Notes: generated by a model from the letters alone, not told the origin. A stretch of 45,485 nt of DNA from Verrucomicrobiota bacterium (GCA_020630975.1 JAHDID010000049.1:1-45485), one strand, 5' to 3'. Counted from the stretch's first letter, positions 27,645-36,719 are shown. Translations and numbers: made by a program.

Positions 27645-29501
27645 ATGTGCGGAATTATCGGCTATGTCGGGCGCAACGATGCGACCCCTATCCTGCTAGA
27701 AGGACTCAGACGACTGGAGTACCGGGGCTACGACTCATCAGGCATCGCCGTGATGAATGGCTCGCAGACGATCCAAGTGCGGAAAAAGAGCGGACGCTTG
27801 CAAAACCTACGAGACCACGTGGCAGACAGCCCAGCAGAGGGCGACTGCGGCATCAGCCACACACGCTGGGCGACACACGGTGAGGCGACTGATGAAAATG
27901 CGCACCCTCACACCGACCGCAGCGGCAATCTAGCCATCGTGCACAATGGAGTGATCGAGAACTATCAGACTCTCCGCGAGGGACTCGAAGCTGAAGGCCA
28001 TGAGTTCAAATCCCAGACCGATACCGAGGTACTAGCCCACCTGATTGGTAAAATTTACGACGAAAATAGCGATGAAAGCGATCCACAGAAGCGCTTGGTT
28101 TCTGCTGTGCGCGAAGCCGTGAAGCAAGTCGCAGGTACCTACGGCATCGCTGCTATGCACACCGACGCTCCGAAATTTCTCGTCGGCGCACGTCTCGGTA
28201 GCCCACTCATCATCGGAGTCGGAAACGACGAGAACTTTCTCGCATCCGATGTATCGGCCGTGGTCTCGCACACCTCCAATGCAGTGTACCTGAATGACCG
28301 CGACATCGTCTACATCACCGAAGATGAGTTCCGCGTCGAGACCATCGATGGCACCGCATCGAGCTACGAGGTGAGTGAGGTCGACTTCACCCCAGAGCAG
28401 GCTGAGATGGGAGATTTCCCTCACTACATGCTCAAGGAAATCTACGAGCAGCCCGAGTCGATCCAAAACTGCTTCCGCGGTCGCCTGATCGATGAGGAGG
28501 CATCTGCCATCCTCGGTGGTCTGAATATGTCGCCAAACGAGCTGCGCGACGTCGAGCGTATCGTGCTCTGCGGCTGTGGCACCGCTTCACACGCAGCCAT
28601 GGCTGGCGAGTACATCATCGAGCACCTCGCCCGTATCCCGACCGAGGTCGAGATCGCCAGTGAGTTTCGCTACCGCAACCCGCCTTTGAACAAAAACACG
28701 CTGGTCTTCGTGATCAGCCAGAGTGGTGAGACACTCGACACCCTCGCCGCTATGCGAGAAGGCCAGCGCAAAGGCCACAAGGTGCTGGGTATCGTGAACT
28801 CTGTGGGCTCCACTATCGCTCGCGAGTCCGATGGTGGTAGCTACCTCTACTCCGGTCCAGAGATCGGCGTGGCGGCGACGAAGTCTTTCACCTCGCAGGT
28901 CACCATGTTTGCCCTGCTCGGCCTACTACTCGGCCGTATGCGCCACCTGTCTGTGGACTATGGCAATAAACTACTGGAAGAGATCCGCACTCTGCCGGCA
29001 AAGGTCGAGCAGATCCTACAGCAGGACGAAAAGATCAAAGAAATCGCGCTCAAATACATCGATGCTGAGGGCATGCTCTTCCTCGGCCGCCAGTTCAACT
29101 ACCCGACAGCTATGGAGGCAGCGCTGAAGATGAAGGAGATCTCCTACATCTTCGCCAGCGGCCACGCCAGCGCCGAGCTGAAGCACGGTGTCATCGCTCT
29201 CGTCAGCGAGACACTACCTAGTGTCTTCATCATGCCAAAGGACTCGGTCTACGACAAAAACGTCAGCAGCCTCGAGGAAGTGAAAGCTCGCAAGGGCCCA
29301 TGCATCGCCGTGACCACAGAGGGCAATACCGAACTGGAAAAGACTGCCGACGATGTGATCTACATCCCAGAAGTAGCCGAGTGTCTCGCGCCGATCCTAG
29401 CCGTCATCCCGATGCAGCTGCTCAGCTACCACTTCGCTGTAGCACGCGGATGCGATGTCGATAAGCCACGAAATCTCGCCAAGAGTGTGACCGTAGAATA
29501 G
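27645..29501 (+). CDS. glmS: Glutamine--fructose-6-phosphate aminotransferase (isomerising)
   Basis: A 618-aa cytosolic enzyme that makes glucosamine 6-phosphate, the entry to UDP-GlcNAc, peptidoglycan and LPS. The nucleophile Cys is residue 2 (MCGIIGYVGR), exposed after Met removal. Glutaminase motifs: YRGYDSSGIAV, GISHTRWATHGEATDENAHP and VHNGVIENY. Two SIS domains follow: CGCGTASHAAMAGEY and SQSGETLDTLAAMR in the first, and LGRQFNYPTAMEAALKMKEI and ASAELKHGVIAL in the second. The C-terminus is the conserved DVDKPRNLAKSVTVE. No glmS ribozyme core was recognised in the 119-bp leader. Confidence 0.98.
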   Translation: MCGIIGYVGRNDATPILLEGLRRLEYRGYDSSGIAVMNGSQTIQVRKKSGRLQNLRDHVADSPAEGDCGISHTRWATHGEATDENAHPHTDRSGNLAIVHNGVIENYQTLREGLEAEGHEFKSQTDTEVLAHLIGKIYDENSDESDPQKRLVSAVREAVKQVAGTYGIAAMHTDAPKFLVGARLGSPLIIGVGNDENFLASDVSAVVSHTSNAVYLNDRDIVYITEDEFRVETIDGTASSYEVSEVDFTPEQAEMGDFPHYMLKEIYEQPESIQNCFRGRLIDEEASAILGGLNMSPNELRDVERIVLCGCGTASHAAMAGEYIIEHLARIPTEVEIASEFRYRNPPLNKNTLVFVISQSGETLDTLAAMREGQRKGHKVLGIVNSVGSTIARESDGGSYLYSGPEIGVAATKSFTSQVTMFALLGLLLGRMRHLSVDYGNKLLEEIRTLPAKVEQILQQDEKIKEIALKYIDAEGMLFLGRQFNYPTAMEAALKMKEISYIFASGHASAELKHGVIALVSETLPSVFIMPKDSVYDKNVSSLEEVKARKGPCIAVTTEGNTELEKTADDVIYIPEVAECLAPILAVIPMQLLSYHFAVARGCDVDKPRNLAKSVTVE

Positions 29502-29565
29502 GCCACTCAGCGAGCATTTCGCACTTGAAGGGGAACTTTCGAGAAGTTAAGTTTCCATAACTATT

Positions 29566-30042
29566 ATGGACTCTGACTCCAACGAGATCACCCCCACAGC
29601 CACAGACGAAAGTTCCGCAGTCAGGCAGTTGACTGTCTTTCTAGATAATCGGATCGGCGCTCTTCTATCGATCGTCGATCTGCTCAAGGCCAACCACTTC
29701 GAAGTGCTCGGCCTGAGCGTGCAGGATGCCGTCGACTCCACTGTGGTGCGATTGATCGTGAGCGATCCAGATTCTGTAGGGACTCTCTTTATCGAAAAGG
29801 GCATCCCCTACAACACCACTGAACTGATCGTAGCCGAGCTAAAAGAGGGTGCTAGCCAGATGGGCGACTGTCTGCGCGAGATCCTCAATGCAGAGACCAA
29901 CATCCATTTCATCTACCCGATCCTGACCCGCCCCAATGGCAGATCTGCGATCGCTCTGTGCGTAGAGGATAACGACTTCGGCCTGAAAGTGCTCAACCAA
30001 GCAGGCTACAAGACCCTGTCTCAGGAAGAGCTGAGTCGATAG
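29566..30042 (+). CDS. ACT domain-containing protein
   Basis: A 158-aa cytosolic protein made of one clear ACT domain and probably a second, degenerate one. After an acidic 17-residue leader, RQLTVFLDNRIGALLSIVDL starts the first ACT fold (about 20-88), with FEVLGLSVQDAVDSTVVRLIV as the following strands. The second half (about 95-150) reads NIHFIYPILTRPNGRSAIAL and GLKVLNQAGYKTL. ACT domains bind small ligands, often amino acids, and regulate enzymes; stand-alone members are common in Verrucomicrobia. It starts 64 bp after glmS, and its 3 prime end faces argJ with a BIME-like repeat between. Confidence 0.85.
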   Translation: MDSDSNEITPTATDESSAVRQLTVFLDNRIGALLSIVDLLKANHFEVLGLSVQDAVDSTVVRLIVSDPDSVGTLFIEKGIPYNTTELIVAELKEGASQMGDCLREILNAETNIHFIYPILTRPNGRSAIALCVEDNDFGLKVLNQAGYKTLSQEELSR

Positions 30043-30048
30043 CCATCT

Positions 30049-30125
30049 GGGAATAGCCGACTTCCCCGTCGGCTTTCCTCAGTGAAGCAAATACGAAGTA
30101 AGCCGACGAGGACGTCGGCGGTCCC
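30049..30125. repeat. REP/BIME-like inverted hairpin pair
   Basis: The first hairpin is AGCCGAC at 30055-30061 with GTCGGCT at 30068-30074; the second is GCCGAC at 30102-30107 with GTCGGC at 30114-30119. The two units are in inverted orientation: GGGAATAGCCGAC at the left resembles the complement of GTCGGCGGTCCC at the right. They fill the 89-bp gap between the convergent stops of the ACT gene (30042) and argJ (30132), the classic BIME location. The architecture matches 3881-3982, although the sequence (GCCGAC instead of GGCGACG) differs. Confidence 0.8.
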
Positions 30126-30131
30126 AGTGCT

Positions 30132-31349
30132 CTACAGCTTGCGCCTAGTGAGAGCGTACTCCTCGCGATTGAAGTCGACATACTCCGGCGATAGATCCGC
30201 TGTATACAGGGTAAAGCTTTCGCTCCCCACATTCAGATCGATATCCACCGAGAAGGTCTTCTTCTTCACCACTGAGGCCAACTTCGCTAGAGGTGTATCT
30301 GCAGTCAGCCCACCCACACAGGCTGGCAGCCCGCTGAACCCGATATCGATTTTATCCTCTTTGATCTTCGCCCCCGCATAGCCTATCGCGTGGATGATCC
30401 GCCCCCAGTTGGGGTCTTCACCATTCCACGAGCATTTCACCAGCTTCGAATTTCCCACCGCGCGAGCGACTATCTCCGCATCGGCTTGGCTGGCAGCGCC
30501 AGCCACCTTTACCTCGACCAGCTTGGTCACCCGCTCACCATCGCTGACCATTTTTTTAGCCAGTACCAACATCACTTCATTGAGCGCTTCCTGAAATAGT
30601 GTCTTACCACTGTCCTTACGATTTCCAGCTAGGCCATTAGCCATCACGATCACCGTATCATTCGTGCTCATATCGCCATCGACCGATATACAATTGAACG
30701 ACTGGTTCACAGCCGTTTGCGTCGCTTCATTGATGTAGGCTTCGGAAGCGGCGTAGTCCGTGGTCACAAAACACAACATCGTCGCCATGTTCGGATTGAT
30801 CATGCCTGCTCCCTTAGCGATAGCCCCGACACGCACGGTTATGCCAGCGGAGTCTTGATACTCCACCGCATGAGACTTGGGCTTGGTATCACTAGTCATG
30901 ATCGCCTTTGCCACCGCAGCGTCAGTCGTCTTCATTCGAGTCGCAGCCTCCTCGATACCCGGCAGGATGCGCTCGATCGGCATCGGCAGTCCGATGATAC
31001 CTGTGGAACAGACCTGCACCTCGTCTTTGCCCAAACTCAAGGCAGTCGCCGCAGCCTGCTGCATCGCCTTGGCGTGCTCCATACCCACCTCACCAGTGCA
31101 GGCATTGGCATTACCACTATTGGCCACGATCGCACGTGGAGCCGTTTTCTTGATCGACTTGGACGATAGCTGCACCGGCGCAGCCTTTACCTTATTCTTA
31201 GTAAAAACTGCAGCGCCCACTGTTGGCACATCCGAGCAGATCAGAGCCAAATCCAAACGATCCGCCCCCTTTTCTTTGATACCACAACTCGCTGCCGCCG
31301 ATTGAAATCCCTGAGGAGCACACACTCCGCCTTTTATTTTTGTTATCAT
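30132..31349 (-). CDS. argJ: Bifunctional glutamate N-acetyltransferase / amino-acid acetyltransferase
   Basis: A 405-aa enzyme of arginine biosynthesis that transfers acetyl from N-acetylornithine to glutamate (and, in bifunctional forms, uses acetyl-CoA). It is made as one chain and autocleaves before the nucleophile Thr in KGAGMINPNMATML, which is intact here. Other motifs: ICSDVPTVGAAVFTKNKVKAAPVQ, AIVANSGNANACTG, TGIIGLPMPIERI, MTSDTKPK, NCISVDGDMSTNDTVIVMANG and CSWNGEDPNWGRI. ATG 31349 is preferred to the adjacent TTG 31352. argC lies upstream on the same strand but is separated from argJ by an opposite vapBC pair. Confidence 0.97.
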   Translation of the reverse strand: MITKIKGGVCAPQGFQSAAASCGIKEKGADRLDLALICSDVPTVGAAVFTKNKVKAAPVQLSSKSIKKTAPRAIVANSGNANACTGEVGMEHAKAMQQAAATALSLGKDEVQVCSTGIIGLPMPIERILPGIEEAATRMKTTDAAVAKAIMTSDTKPKSHAVEYQDSAGITVRVGAIAKGAGMINPNMATMLCFVTTDYAASEAYINEATQTAVNQSFNCISVDGDMSTNDTVIVMANGLAGNRKDSGKTLFQEALNEVMLVLAKKMVSDGERVTKLVEVKVAGAASQADAEIVARAVGNSKLVKCSWNGEDPNWGRIIHAIGYAGAKIKEDKIDIGFSGLPACVGGLTADTPLAKLASVVKKKTFSVDIDLNVGSESFTLYTADLSPEYVDFNREEYALTRRKL

Positions 31350-31398
31350 CAAATTTTACTTTTCGGAACCATATCACCACTTCGTCGATCTTTGAAAC

Positions 31399-31409
31399 TT
31401 CTTGAAGAA
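31399..31409. promoter_or_regulatory. Possible operator of the toxin-antitoxin pair
   Basis: TTCTT-G-AAGAA is an 11-bp imperfect palindrome 30 bp upstream of the antitoxin ATG, in the 89-bp region divergent from argJ. RHH antitoxins typically bind such inverted repeats to autoregulate. The short length means it could be chance. Confidence 0.25.
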
Positions 31410-31438
31410 AATCCAAAACGGCACCAGATTGGTTGCTG

Positions 31439-31675
31439 ATGAATATCACGATCAAAGATGTCCCTGAGCATCTCCATGCTCACTTAAAGGAAGCGGCTGA
31501 CCGAGATGGGAGAAGCATCAATAAACAGATCATCTACACCCTAGAAAGAGCCATCCTATCACGAAAAGTTGATCGCACCGAGACGATCGAAAAAATCCGC
31601 TCTCTAAGGGAACAGATAGCAGACGAAGTCGACGTCTCTGACATGGAACAGATCATCAACCAAGACAGACCATGA
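31439..31675 (+). CDS. FitA-like ribbon-helix-helix antitoxin
   Basis: A 78-aa antitoxin of the Arc/FitA ribbon-helix-helix type. ATG 31439 is preferred to TTG 31433. The N-terminal strand MNITIKDVPEHLHAHLKEAA and the helix pair DGRSINKQIIYTLERAI form the DNA-binding fold. The acidic tail (REQIADEVDVSDMEQII) probably blocks the toxin active site. It overlaps the toxin ATG by four bases (ATGA), the usual arrangement for coupled toxin-antitoxin genes. It should autorepress the operon together with the toxin. It sits between argC and argJ on the opposite strand. Confidence 0.9.
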   Translation: MNITIKDVPEHLHAHLKEAADRDGRSINKQIIYTLERAILSRKVDRTETIEKIRSLREQIADEVDVSDMEQIINQDRP

Positions 31676-32061
31676 TCGTCGTCGACACCAATATTCTCGC
31701 CTACTTGGTGATCCCTTGTAAACACACTCAAGCTGTCGAACGCCTTTGGAAAAAAGCCCCCGAATGGATCGCCCCCAGATTATGGTTGGATGAGTTTACC
31801 AACATCCTGACTACCTATGAGAGAAATGGTATTTTTGACTCAGCACACGCCGATAAACTGCTAACCCAAGCAGAAAAATTGATGGCGGAATCTACCTTCG
31901 AAGTCCCAGCAAATAGGACACTGGCCGTCGCTAGACGGACGGGATGCACAGCATATGACAGCCAGTTTATCGCCCTCGCAGAAGAGATATCGTGCCCGCT
32001 TTACACATTCGACGCAAAGATCGTCGCGAACTGCCCGACTTTAGCGTTTACGCCGAAATAA
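31672..32061 (+). CDS. VapC/FitB-type PIN domain ribonuclease toxin
   Basis: A 129-aa PIN-domain toxin. The four acidic metal ligands are present: D5 (VVDTNILAYL), E41 (WLDEFTNIL), D96 (TAYDSQFIALA) and D114 (TFDAKIV). Length is normal, so the toxin looks intact. VapC toxins cleave tRNA or rRNA when freed from the antitoxin; the target here is unknown. The gene shares four bases with the antitoxin gene, and its stop lies 3 bp from the convergent argC stop. Confidence 0.92.
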   Translation: MIVVDTNILAYLVIPCKHTQAVERLWKKAPEWIAPRLWLDEFTNILTTYERNGIFDSAHADKLLTQAEKLMAESTFEVPANRTLAVARRTGCTAYDSQFIALAEEISCPLYTFDAKIVANCPTLAFTPK

Positions 32062-32064
32062 CTT

Positions 32065-33123
32065 CTAAAAATTCAACAGCCCTGCTGTCTCAGGCAAACC
32101 ATGCATCACATTGAAACTTTGAATCGCCTGACTCCCTGCTCCTTTACCGAGATTGTCTTCGGCACTAGATAGGATTAATCGATCCGTACGAGCATCGATG
32201 ACCCAACCGATGTCGACGAAGTTCGTCCGCACCACATGCTTGGTATCAGCAAACTGCCCCTCACCTATGATGCGGATGAATGGGCACTCGGCATACGCCC
32301 CATCCAGCGCTTCGGCGATCAATTGCGACGCCTTGGCCGCATCCACTGCGAGATCTGCAAAGATCGTCGACGCGATACCCGCATTGATCGGCATCAGATG
32401 TGGGACGAAAGAAATCTTTACGTCTCGGTCCGCAGCCAGACTGAGCTCCTGCTCGATCTCGCTCAGGTGCCGATGTCTCGGCGCGCCATAGGCACGGATA
32501 CTTTCATTCACCTCGCAGAATAAAAAGGGGACCTTAGCACTCTTGCCCGCGCCACTCGTACCACTCAGACTCGATACCACGATCGAGCTGGCATCGATCA
32601 AGCCACCTCTCACCAGTGGTAGTAGCGGTGTCAGTATACTAGTCGGATAGCACCCAGGCGATGCCACCAGGTCAGCACTAGTGATCTCCTCGCGACGCGA
32701 CTCGACTAGGCCATAGACCGCCTGCTCCAGCAGATCGGGTGCGGGATGCGGGTGATCGTAAAACTCCTCATACACATCAGGACAATTCAAACGGAAGTCT
32801 GCCGATAGATCGACTACTCGAAATCCTCGCTCCAACAGTGGCACCGCAAACTCGGAAGCCACACCATGAGGCAAAGCCAGAAAAGCAAACTCAGCGCCCG
32901 TCGCCTCCAGCGCATCCATATCCGGCTCGATAAAGGTCAGCCCATCTATCGATGGCGCGGCGGCGAATCGTGGGAAAACCTCGCCTATCCCACGGCCAGC
33001 TTCCGCCCGAGAAGTCACCGCTACCAGCTCCACGTATGGGTGCATGATGAGTAGGCGGAGCAGCTCCTGCCCCGTGTATCCACTCGCCCCTACCACAGCT
33101 ACTTTGATCTTCGATTCACTCAT
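32065..33123 (-). CDS. argC: N-acetyl-gamma-glutamyl-phosphate reductase
   Basis: A 352-aa NADPH-dependent enzyme for the third step of arginine synthesis. ATG 33123 is chosen (MSESKIKVAVVGASGYTGQE); the frame is open 12 codons further upstream but without a better start. The nucleotide-binding motif GASGYTG is at 12-18, catalytic Cys is C158 in ASPGCYPTSILTPLLPL, and the catalytic His region is SFVPHLMPINAGIAST. VDLSADFRL and YGLVE are also typical. It would normally precede argJ in one operon; the vapBC pair interrupts that arrangement. Confidence 0.97.
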   Translation of the reverse strand: MSESKIKVAVVGASGYTGQELLRLLIMHPYVELVAVTSRAEAGRGIGEVFPRFAAAPSIDGLTFIEPDMDALEATGAEFAFLALPHGVASEFAVPLLERGFRVVDLSADFRLNCPDVYEEFYDHPHPAPDLLEQAVYGLVESRREEITSADLVASPGCYPTSILTPLLPLVRGGLIDASSIVVSSLSGTSGAGKSAKVPFLFCEVNESIRAYGAPRHRHLSEIEQELSLAADRDVKISFVPHLMPINAGIASTIFADLAVDAAKASQLIAEALDGAYAECPFIRIIGEGQFADTKHVVRTNFVDIGWVIDARTDRLILSSAEDNLGKGAGSQAIQSFNVMHGLPETAGLLNF

Positions 33124-33304
33124 GAGAAATGCAGCCGCCAAAATGCCACACATGCTCACGAAGGCAATTCTGATCGGTTTTCACTACGAATCCCCCTGTT
33201 TTTCATACAGAATCGGCTAGAAAGCCCATTTCATGGCGGTTTTACGTTGACCACCTGCGCCTTTCAGCGGAACCTGCGCGCTCACTAAAATAGAAGCACT
33301 TCTA

Positions 33305-34336
33305 ATGCCAGCAAAAATCTACACAGATAAGGACGCAGATCTCGGCGAGCTCAAGGATAAGACTCTCGCAGTTATCGGTTTCGGTTCTCAGGGCCACGCA
33401 CACGCGATGAACCTCAAGGACAGTGGAGCCAACGTCATCATTGGTCTCACCCCCAAGAGTAAGTCACGCGCAGTCGCAGAGGACTACGGTTTCAAAGTAT
33501 ACGACACCGAAGAGGCCGCAGCCAAAGGCGACGTCATCATGATGGCTGTCCCCGACACCAAGTGCGGCGCGATCTACGAGAAGAGCATCAAGGACAATCT
33601 GAACAAGGGCGACACCCTGCTCTTCAGCCACGGTTTCCCGATCCACTACGGCACCGTCACTCCTCCAGAGGAGGTGAATGTCGTGATGGTCGCTCCTAAA
33701 GGTCCAGGTCACACAGTCCGCACTCAGTTCCTCGAGGGCAAAGGTGTGCCGACTCTCATCGCGATCCACCAGGACCCAGGTCGTAAGAATGCTAAGCGCA
33801 TCGCTCTAGCATGGGCCAAGGGCATCGGAGGTACTCGCGCAGGTGTTTTCCAGACCACTTTCCCAGAGGAGACCGAGACAGATCTCTTCGGTGAGCAGGC
33901 CGTTCTTTGTGGCGGTGTTTCCGCTCTTATCACTGCAGGTTTCGAGGTCCTCGTAGAGGCCGGTTACCAGCCAGAAATGGCTTACTTCGAGTGTCTCCAC
34001 GAGATGAAGCTGATCGTCGACATGATCAACGAGTCAGGTATATCCGGTATGCGTTTCTCCATCTCCGAGACTGCTGAGTATGGCGACGTGACTGTCGGAC
34101 CTAAGATCATCGATGCTTCTACCAAGAAGCGCATGCAGAAAGTCCTCGAGCGCATCCAGAATGGTAAATTCGCCAAAGAGTGGATCAAAGAGGATGCCGA
34201 AGGCCAGCCTAACTTCAAGCAGATGCGTAAGGACGGCGAGACTCACCAGATCGAAAAGGTCGGTAAGCGTCTCCGCGGCACTATGCCTTGGCTGAAGAAG
34301 CACGATCTCAAAGGCGCACAAGCTGCTTATCATTGA
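33305..34336 (+). CDS. ilvC: Ketol-acid reductoisomerase (class I)
   Basis: A 343-aa NADPH enzyme of valine and isoleucine synthesis that converts 2-acetolactate to 2,3-dihydroxyisovalerate. The Rossmann motif is [15 protein letters not shown]; the phosphate-binding loop is [17 protein letters not shown]. Metal and substrate residues lie in [29 protein letters not shown] and [15 protein letters not shown]. Length is that of the short class I enzymes. The codons are strongly biased, as in highly expressed genes. It is monocistronic in this window: argC is divergent (181 bp) and a good terminator follows. No acetolactate synthase gene is adjacent. Confidence 0.97.
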   Translation: MPAKIYTDKDADLGELKDKTLAVIGFGSQGHAHAMNLKDSGANVIIGLTPKSKSRAVAEDYGFKVYDTEEAAAKGDVIMMAVPDTKCGAIYEKSIKDNLNKGDTLLFSHGFPIHYGTVTPPEEVNVVMVAPKGPGHTVRTQFLEGKGVPTLIAIHQDPGRKNAKRIALAWAKGIGGTRAGVFQTTFPEETETDLFGEQAVLCGGVSALITAGFEVLVEAGYQPEMAYFECLHEMKLIVDMINESGISGMRFSISETAEYGDVTVGPKIIDASTKKRMQKVLERIQNGKFAKEWIKEDAEGQPNFKQMRKDGETHQIEKVGKRLRGTMPWLKKHDLKGAQAAYH

Positions 34337-34364
34337 TCAGCTGCTTTTAGCTAAACGAATTTAG

Positions 34365-34399
34365 AAAGCTGAGATCGGGCAACCGGCCTCAGCTTTTTT
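34365..34399 (+). terminator. Rho-independent terminator of ilvC
   Basis: AAAGCTGAG at 34365-34373 pairs with CTCAGCTTT at 34388-34396, followed by a run of T up to 34399. It lies 28 bp after the ilvC stop. It is the clearest intrinsic terminator in the window. Confidence 0.85.
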
Positions 34400-34482
34400 G
34401 TGCCCTCAGGCCTACGTCCTATAGCAGCTCAGATACACTTTCGCGTGATTTCCCTTATCCGATATCTCAGCGATCATGGGTC

Positions 34483-36003
34483 ATGAAACGGACCCTCCCT
34501 ACCCTGTGCATCACCGCTGTTCTCGCACTCATTCCGGCCCAAAGCCATGCGGAGACGATCGAGATCACCCAAGCCGCATCAAATAAAACGATCCAAGTAA
34601 ACATCGTCAACATCCAGGCTGGGATGCTCGAATTCAAAACAGCTACCGGTGCTGGCCCCTACAAGATAAAAATCACCGACCTCACACCAGAGAGTGTCAA
34701 TCGCCTGCGCGAGTATTGGGCCAACCGCGACACCTCTGCGCCAGCCTCTACACCCGCAGGCGCACCTGCCTCTCCAAGCTCGACCGCAGCACTATCGCCC
34801 GAGCTAATCGCCAAGGCCAAAGCACTCAACGAAGTCATCGGCCAGCCACTGTTTGGTGACAGCGGCTCCCTATGGCAGGATACCGGCGCCACCATAGCCG
34901 AGCGACTAGGCTGGCGCCAAGAGAGCCTGAAGAAGACCTCTAGCAGCTACCGAAAGTACACCAAGGAGGATTACCTCTTTCTCGGTACCCGCCCCTACTG
35001 CGCAACCCTGTATGGTGGCATAGGAGACCAACCTGAACGCTTATCGCTAGTCTATGCCAATAAAGGTGACTACGGCAGCACAGTCGGCATGGGCGAAGAT
35101 CACTTCAAAAAGACTCACCCCGAGAAAGAACTGCCCACCAGTCTAGAGGAAGCTATCGACCTCGATGCCGAGATCATCGCCGAGACTCTCACCTCCGGCC
35201 TCGGCGAGGCCGAGACGCAATACTATGGAGAAAAGGAGGACAAGCGCAAAGTCCAACGCTGGAACATCGGTGATCACGCCTTCATCCTATCCTCCCTCGA
35301 GGAAGAATACACTCACCTACTGATCGTCCCCAAAGTCGATGCCGACGCCCAAGGAAAAGTGAAATTTATTTCTGACTCCCAGTTCAAAAAAATCCAAATC
35401 CAGAATGTCGTGACTGAGGATAACGGCGATGTCTGGATCGACAATATCCCGATGGTCGATCAGGGCCCCAAAGGCTACTGTGCACCCGCCACTTTCGAGA
35501 GAGCTATGCGCTACATGAATGTCCCCGCCGACATGTACCTCCTAGCCACTGCAGCTACTGCACCAGGCGGCGGCACCAATACCACTAAGCTCGCAGAAGA
35601 CTCCAAGAGAATCATACGCAGCAAAGCCAGACGCATCAAAGATCTCGACCTCACGGAGGATTTCGAAATCAAAGAAATCCGAAAGTTCATCGACAAAGGC
35701 GTCCCTATCCTGTGGCAGATGTGCAGCCTCTCAGACTATAATAAAATCGCTAACGAACGGACCGAAGAGAGAGAATCGGTCACCGACTTTGCCGCATGGG
35801 CAGAGACTATCAAATCAGACACCAGCCGTGGTAATCTAGGCATCAAAGATAATCACCACATCTGCATGGTCATCGGCTACAACGAAGCCACCAATGAGGT
35901 AGCAGTGAGCGACTCGTGGGGACCCCGCTACGAGCTGCGCTGGGTGCACATCGATGTCGCCCGGGCAGTGACATCATACGGAGGTTTCGCGATTGATTTC
36001 TAA
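34483..36003 (+). CDS. Secreted protein with C39-like papain-fold peptidase domain
   Basis: A 506-aa exported protein with signal peptide MKRTLPTLCITAVLALIPA. Residues about 25-85 form a beta-rich module (IEITQAASNKTIQVNIVNIQ, YKIKITDLTPESVNRLREY) like the SHD1-type N-terminal domains common in Verrucomicrobia. A Pro/Ala/Ser linker (about 88-105) and an unassigned region follow. The C-terminal part (about 315-506) looks like a C39-family peptidase: C333 in KGYCAPATFERAMRYM, H458/H459 in DNHHICMVIGYN and D477 in VSDSWG make a plausible Cys-His-Asp triad. Substrate is unknown, and no bacteriocin exporter is adjacent, so it is more likely a free secreted protease-like enzyme. Confidence 0.8.
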   Translation: MKRTLPTLCITAVLALIPAQSHAETIEITQAASNKTIQVNIVNIQAGMLEFKTATGAGPYKIKITDLTPESVNRLREYWANRDTSAPASTPAGAPASPSSTAALSPELIAKAKALNEVIGQPLFGDSGSLWQDTGATIAERLGWRQESLKKTSSSYRKYTKEDYLFLGTRPYCATLYGGIGDQPERLSLVYANKGDYGSTVGMGEDHFKKTHPEKELPTSLEEAIDLDAEIIAETLTSGLGEAETQYYGEKEDKRKVQRWNIGDHAFILSSLEEEYTHLLIVPKVDADAQGKVKFISDSQFKKIQIQNVVTEDNGDVWIDNIPMVDQGPKGYCAPATFERAMRYMNVPADMYLLATAATAPGGGTNTTKLAEDSKRIIRSKARRIKDLDLTEDFEIKEIRKFIDKGVPILWQMCSLSDYNKIANERTEERESVTDFAAWAETIKSDTSRGNLGIKDNHHICMVIGYNEATNEVAVSDSWGPRYELRWVHIDVARAVTSYGGFAIDF

Positions 36004-36008
36004 ACCAC

Positions 36009-36719
36009 CTACAGATCCATCAGCCTCTGCCAGCGAGGATTCCTCACGATGTAGTGGCGTGCGATCGTCAAACCCGCCATCACCACTATCAAACAGATCA
36101 CCACTGGCATCGACCAACCAAATCCTTTCTCCGGACTCCCCTGCACCAAGAGATCCAGCAGCACACAGAACACACCGATCGGAGCCATCGCCGTGATCGC
36201 TACCAGACTGCGCGGCAGACGCAGGCGTAGCACGAGGTACAGCCAACCGCCAAAGCATGCCGTGAAGACTCCCCAGATGGGTAGCGCCACCTCTGTCGAC
36301 CATGTCAGTGGCGGCGTCACATTATCCAGACCTACCGTCAATAGCGCTACCACCAGCATCAGCCCGCCAAATAGCACTAGCGGTCGCCCCCACAGGTAAA
36401 ACCATATCGCCAACATCCCGATGGCTCCCAGCACACCCAGATGCACGTAACTCGCCCAAGACTGACTGGAGTTCTGCACCATATTCACCACGCCACAGAT
36501 CATCATAGCGATCACGCCCAGCAGAGACACCGCCAGCATACTCCAGGCTCGCTTCACACCATAGCTCACTGGCAGCTCCACCTCCTGATCCGGGATGTCT
36601 CGCGGATACTCCCCAGATACCTCAGGCATCTCAGCCTGTAGATCATCATCGCACAGCGGGCAGAATTTCAGTCGAGATTCCACTTCCACAGCACAGCTCG
36701 GACAATAGCTCTTACTCAT
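36009..36719 (-). CDS. Membrane protein with zinc ribbon, DUF6320-like
   Basis: A 236-aa protein. The N-terminus is a zinc ribbon with C6, C9, C20 and C23 (SYCPSCAVEVESRLKFCPLC). After a 40-residue acidic linker come six or seven hydrophobic helices, from AWSMLAVSLLGVIAMMICGV to VVICLIVVMAGLTIARHYIV. This matches my memory of the DUF6320 family, whose genes often lie next to an alcohol acetyltransferase-like gene, exactly as here. Its start overlaps the end of that upstream gene by 8 bp. Function is unknown; a role in membrane-linked ester or lipid modification is inferred. Confidence 0.72.
   Translation of the reverse strand: MSKSYCPSCAVEVESRLKFCPLCDDDLQAEMPEVSGEYPRDIPDQEVELPVSYGVKRAWSMLAVSLLGVIAMMICGVVNMVQNSSQSWASYVHLGVLGAIGMLAIWFYLWGRPLVLFGGLMLVVALLTVGLDNVTPPLTWSTEVALPIWGVFTACFGGWLYLVLRLRLPRSLVAITAMAPIGVFCVLLDLLVQGSPEKGFGWSMPVVICLIVVMAGLTIARHYIVRNPRWQRLMDL

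Noticed and set aside
28002-28014. GTTCAAATCC, resembling a tRNA T-loop
   Set aside because: It is part of the glmS coding sequence and no cloverleaf surrounds it.
33124-33304. Possible riboswitch or attenuator leader before ilvC
   Set aside because: No leader peptide with repeated Val/Ile/Leu codons and no terminator-like hairpin was found in the 181-bp region.
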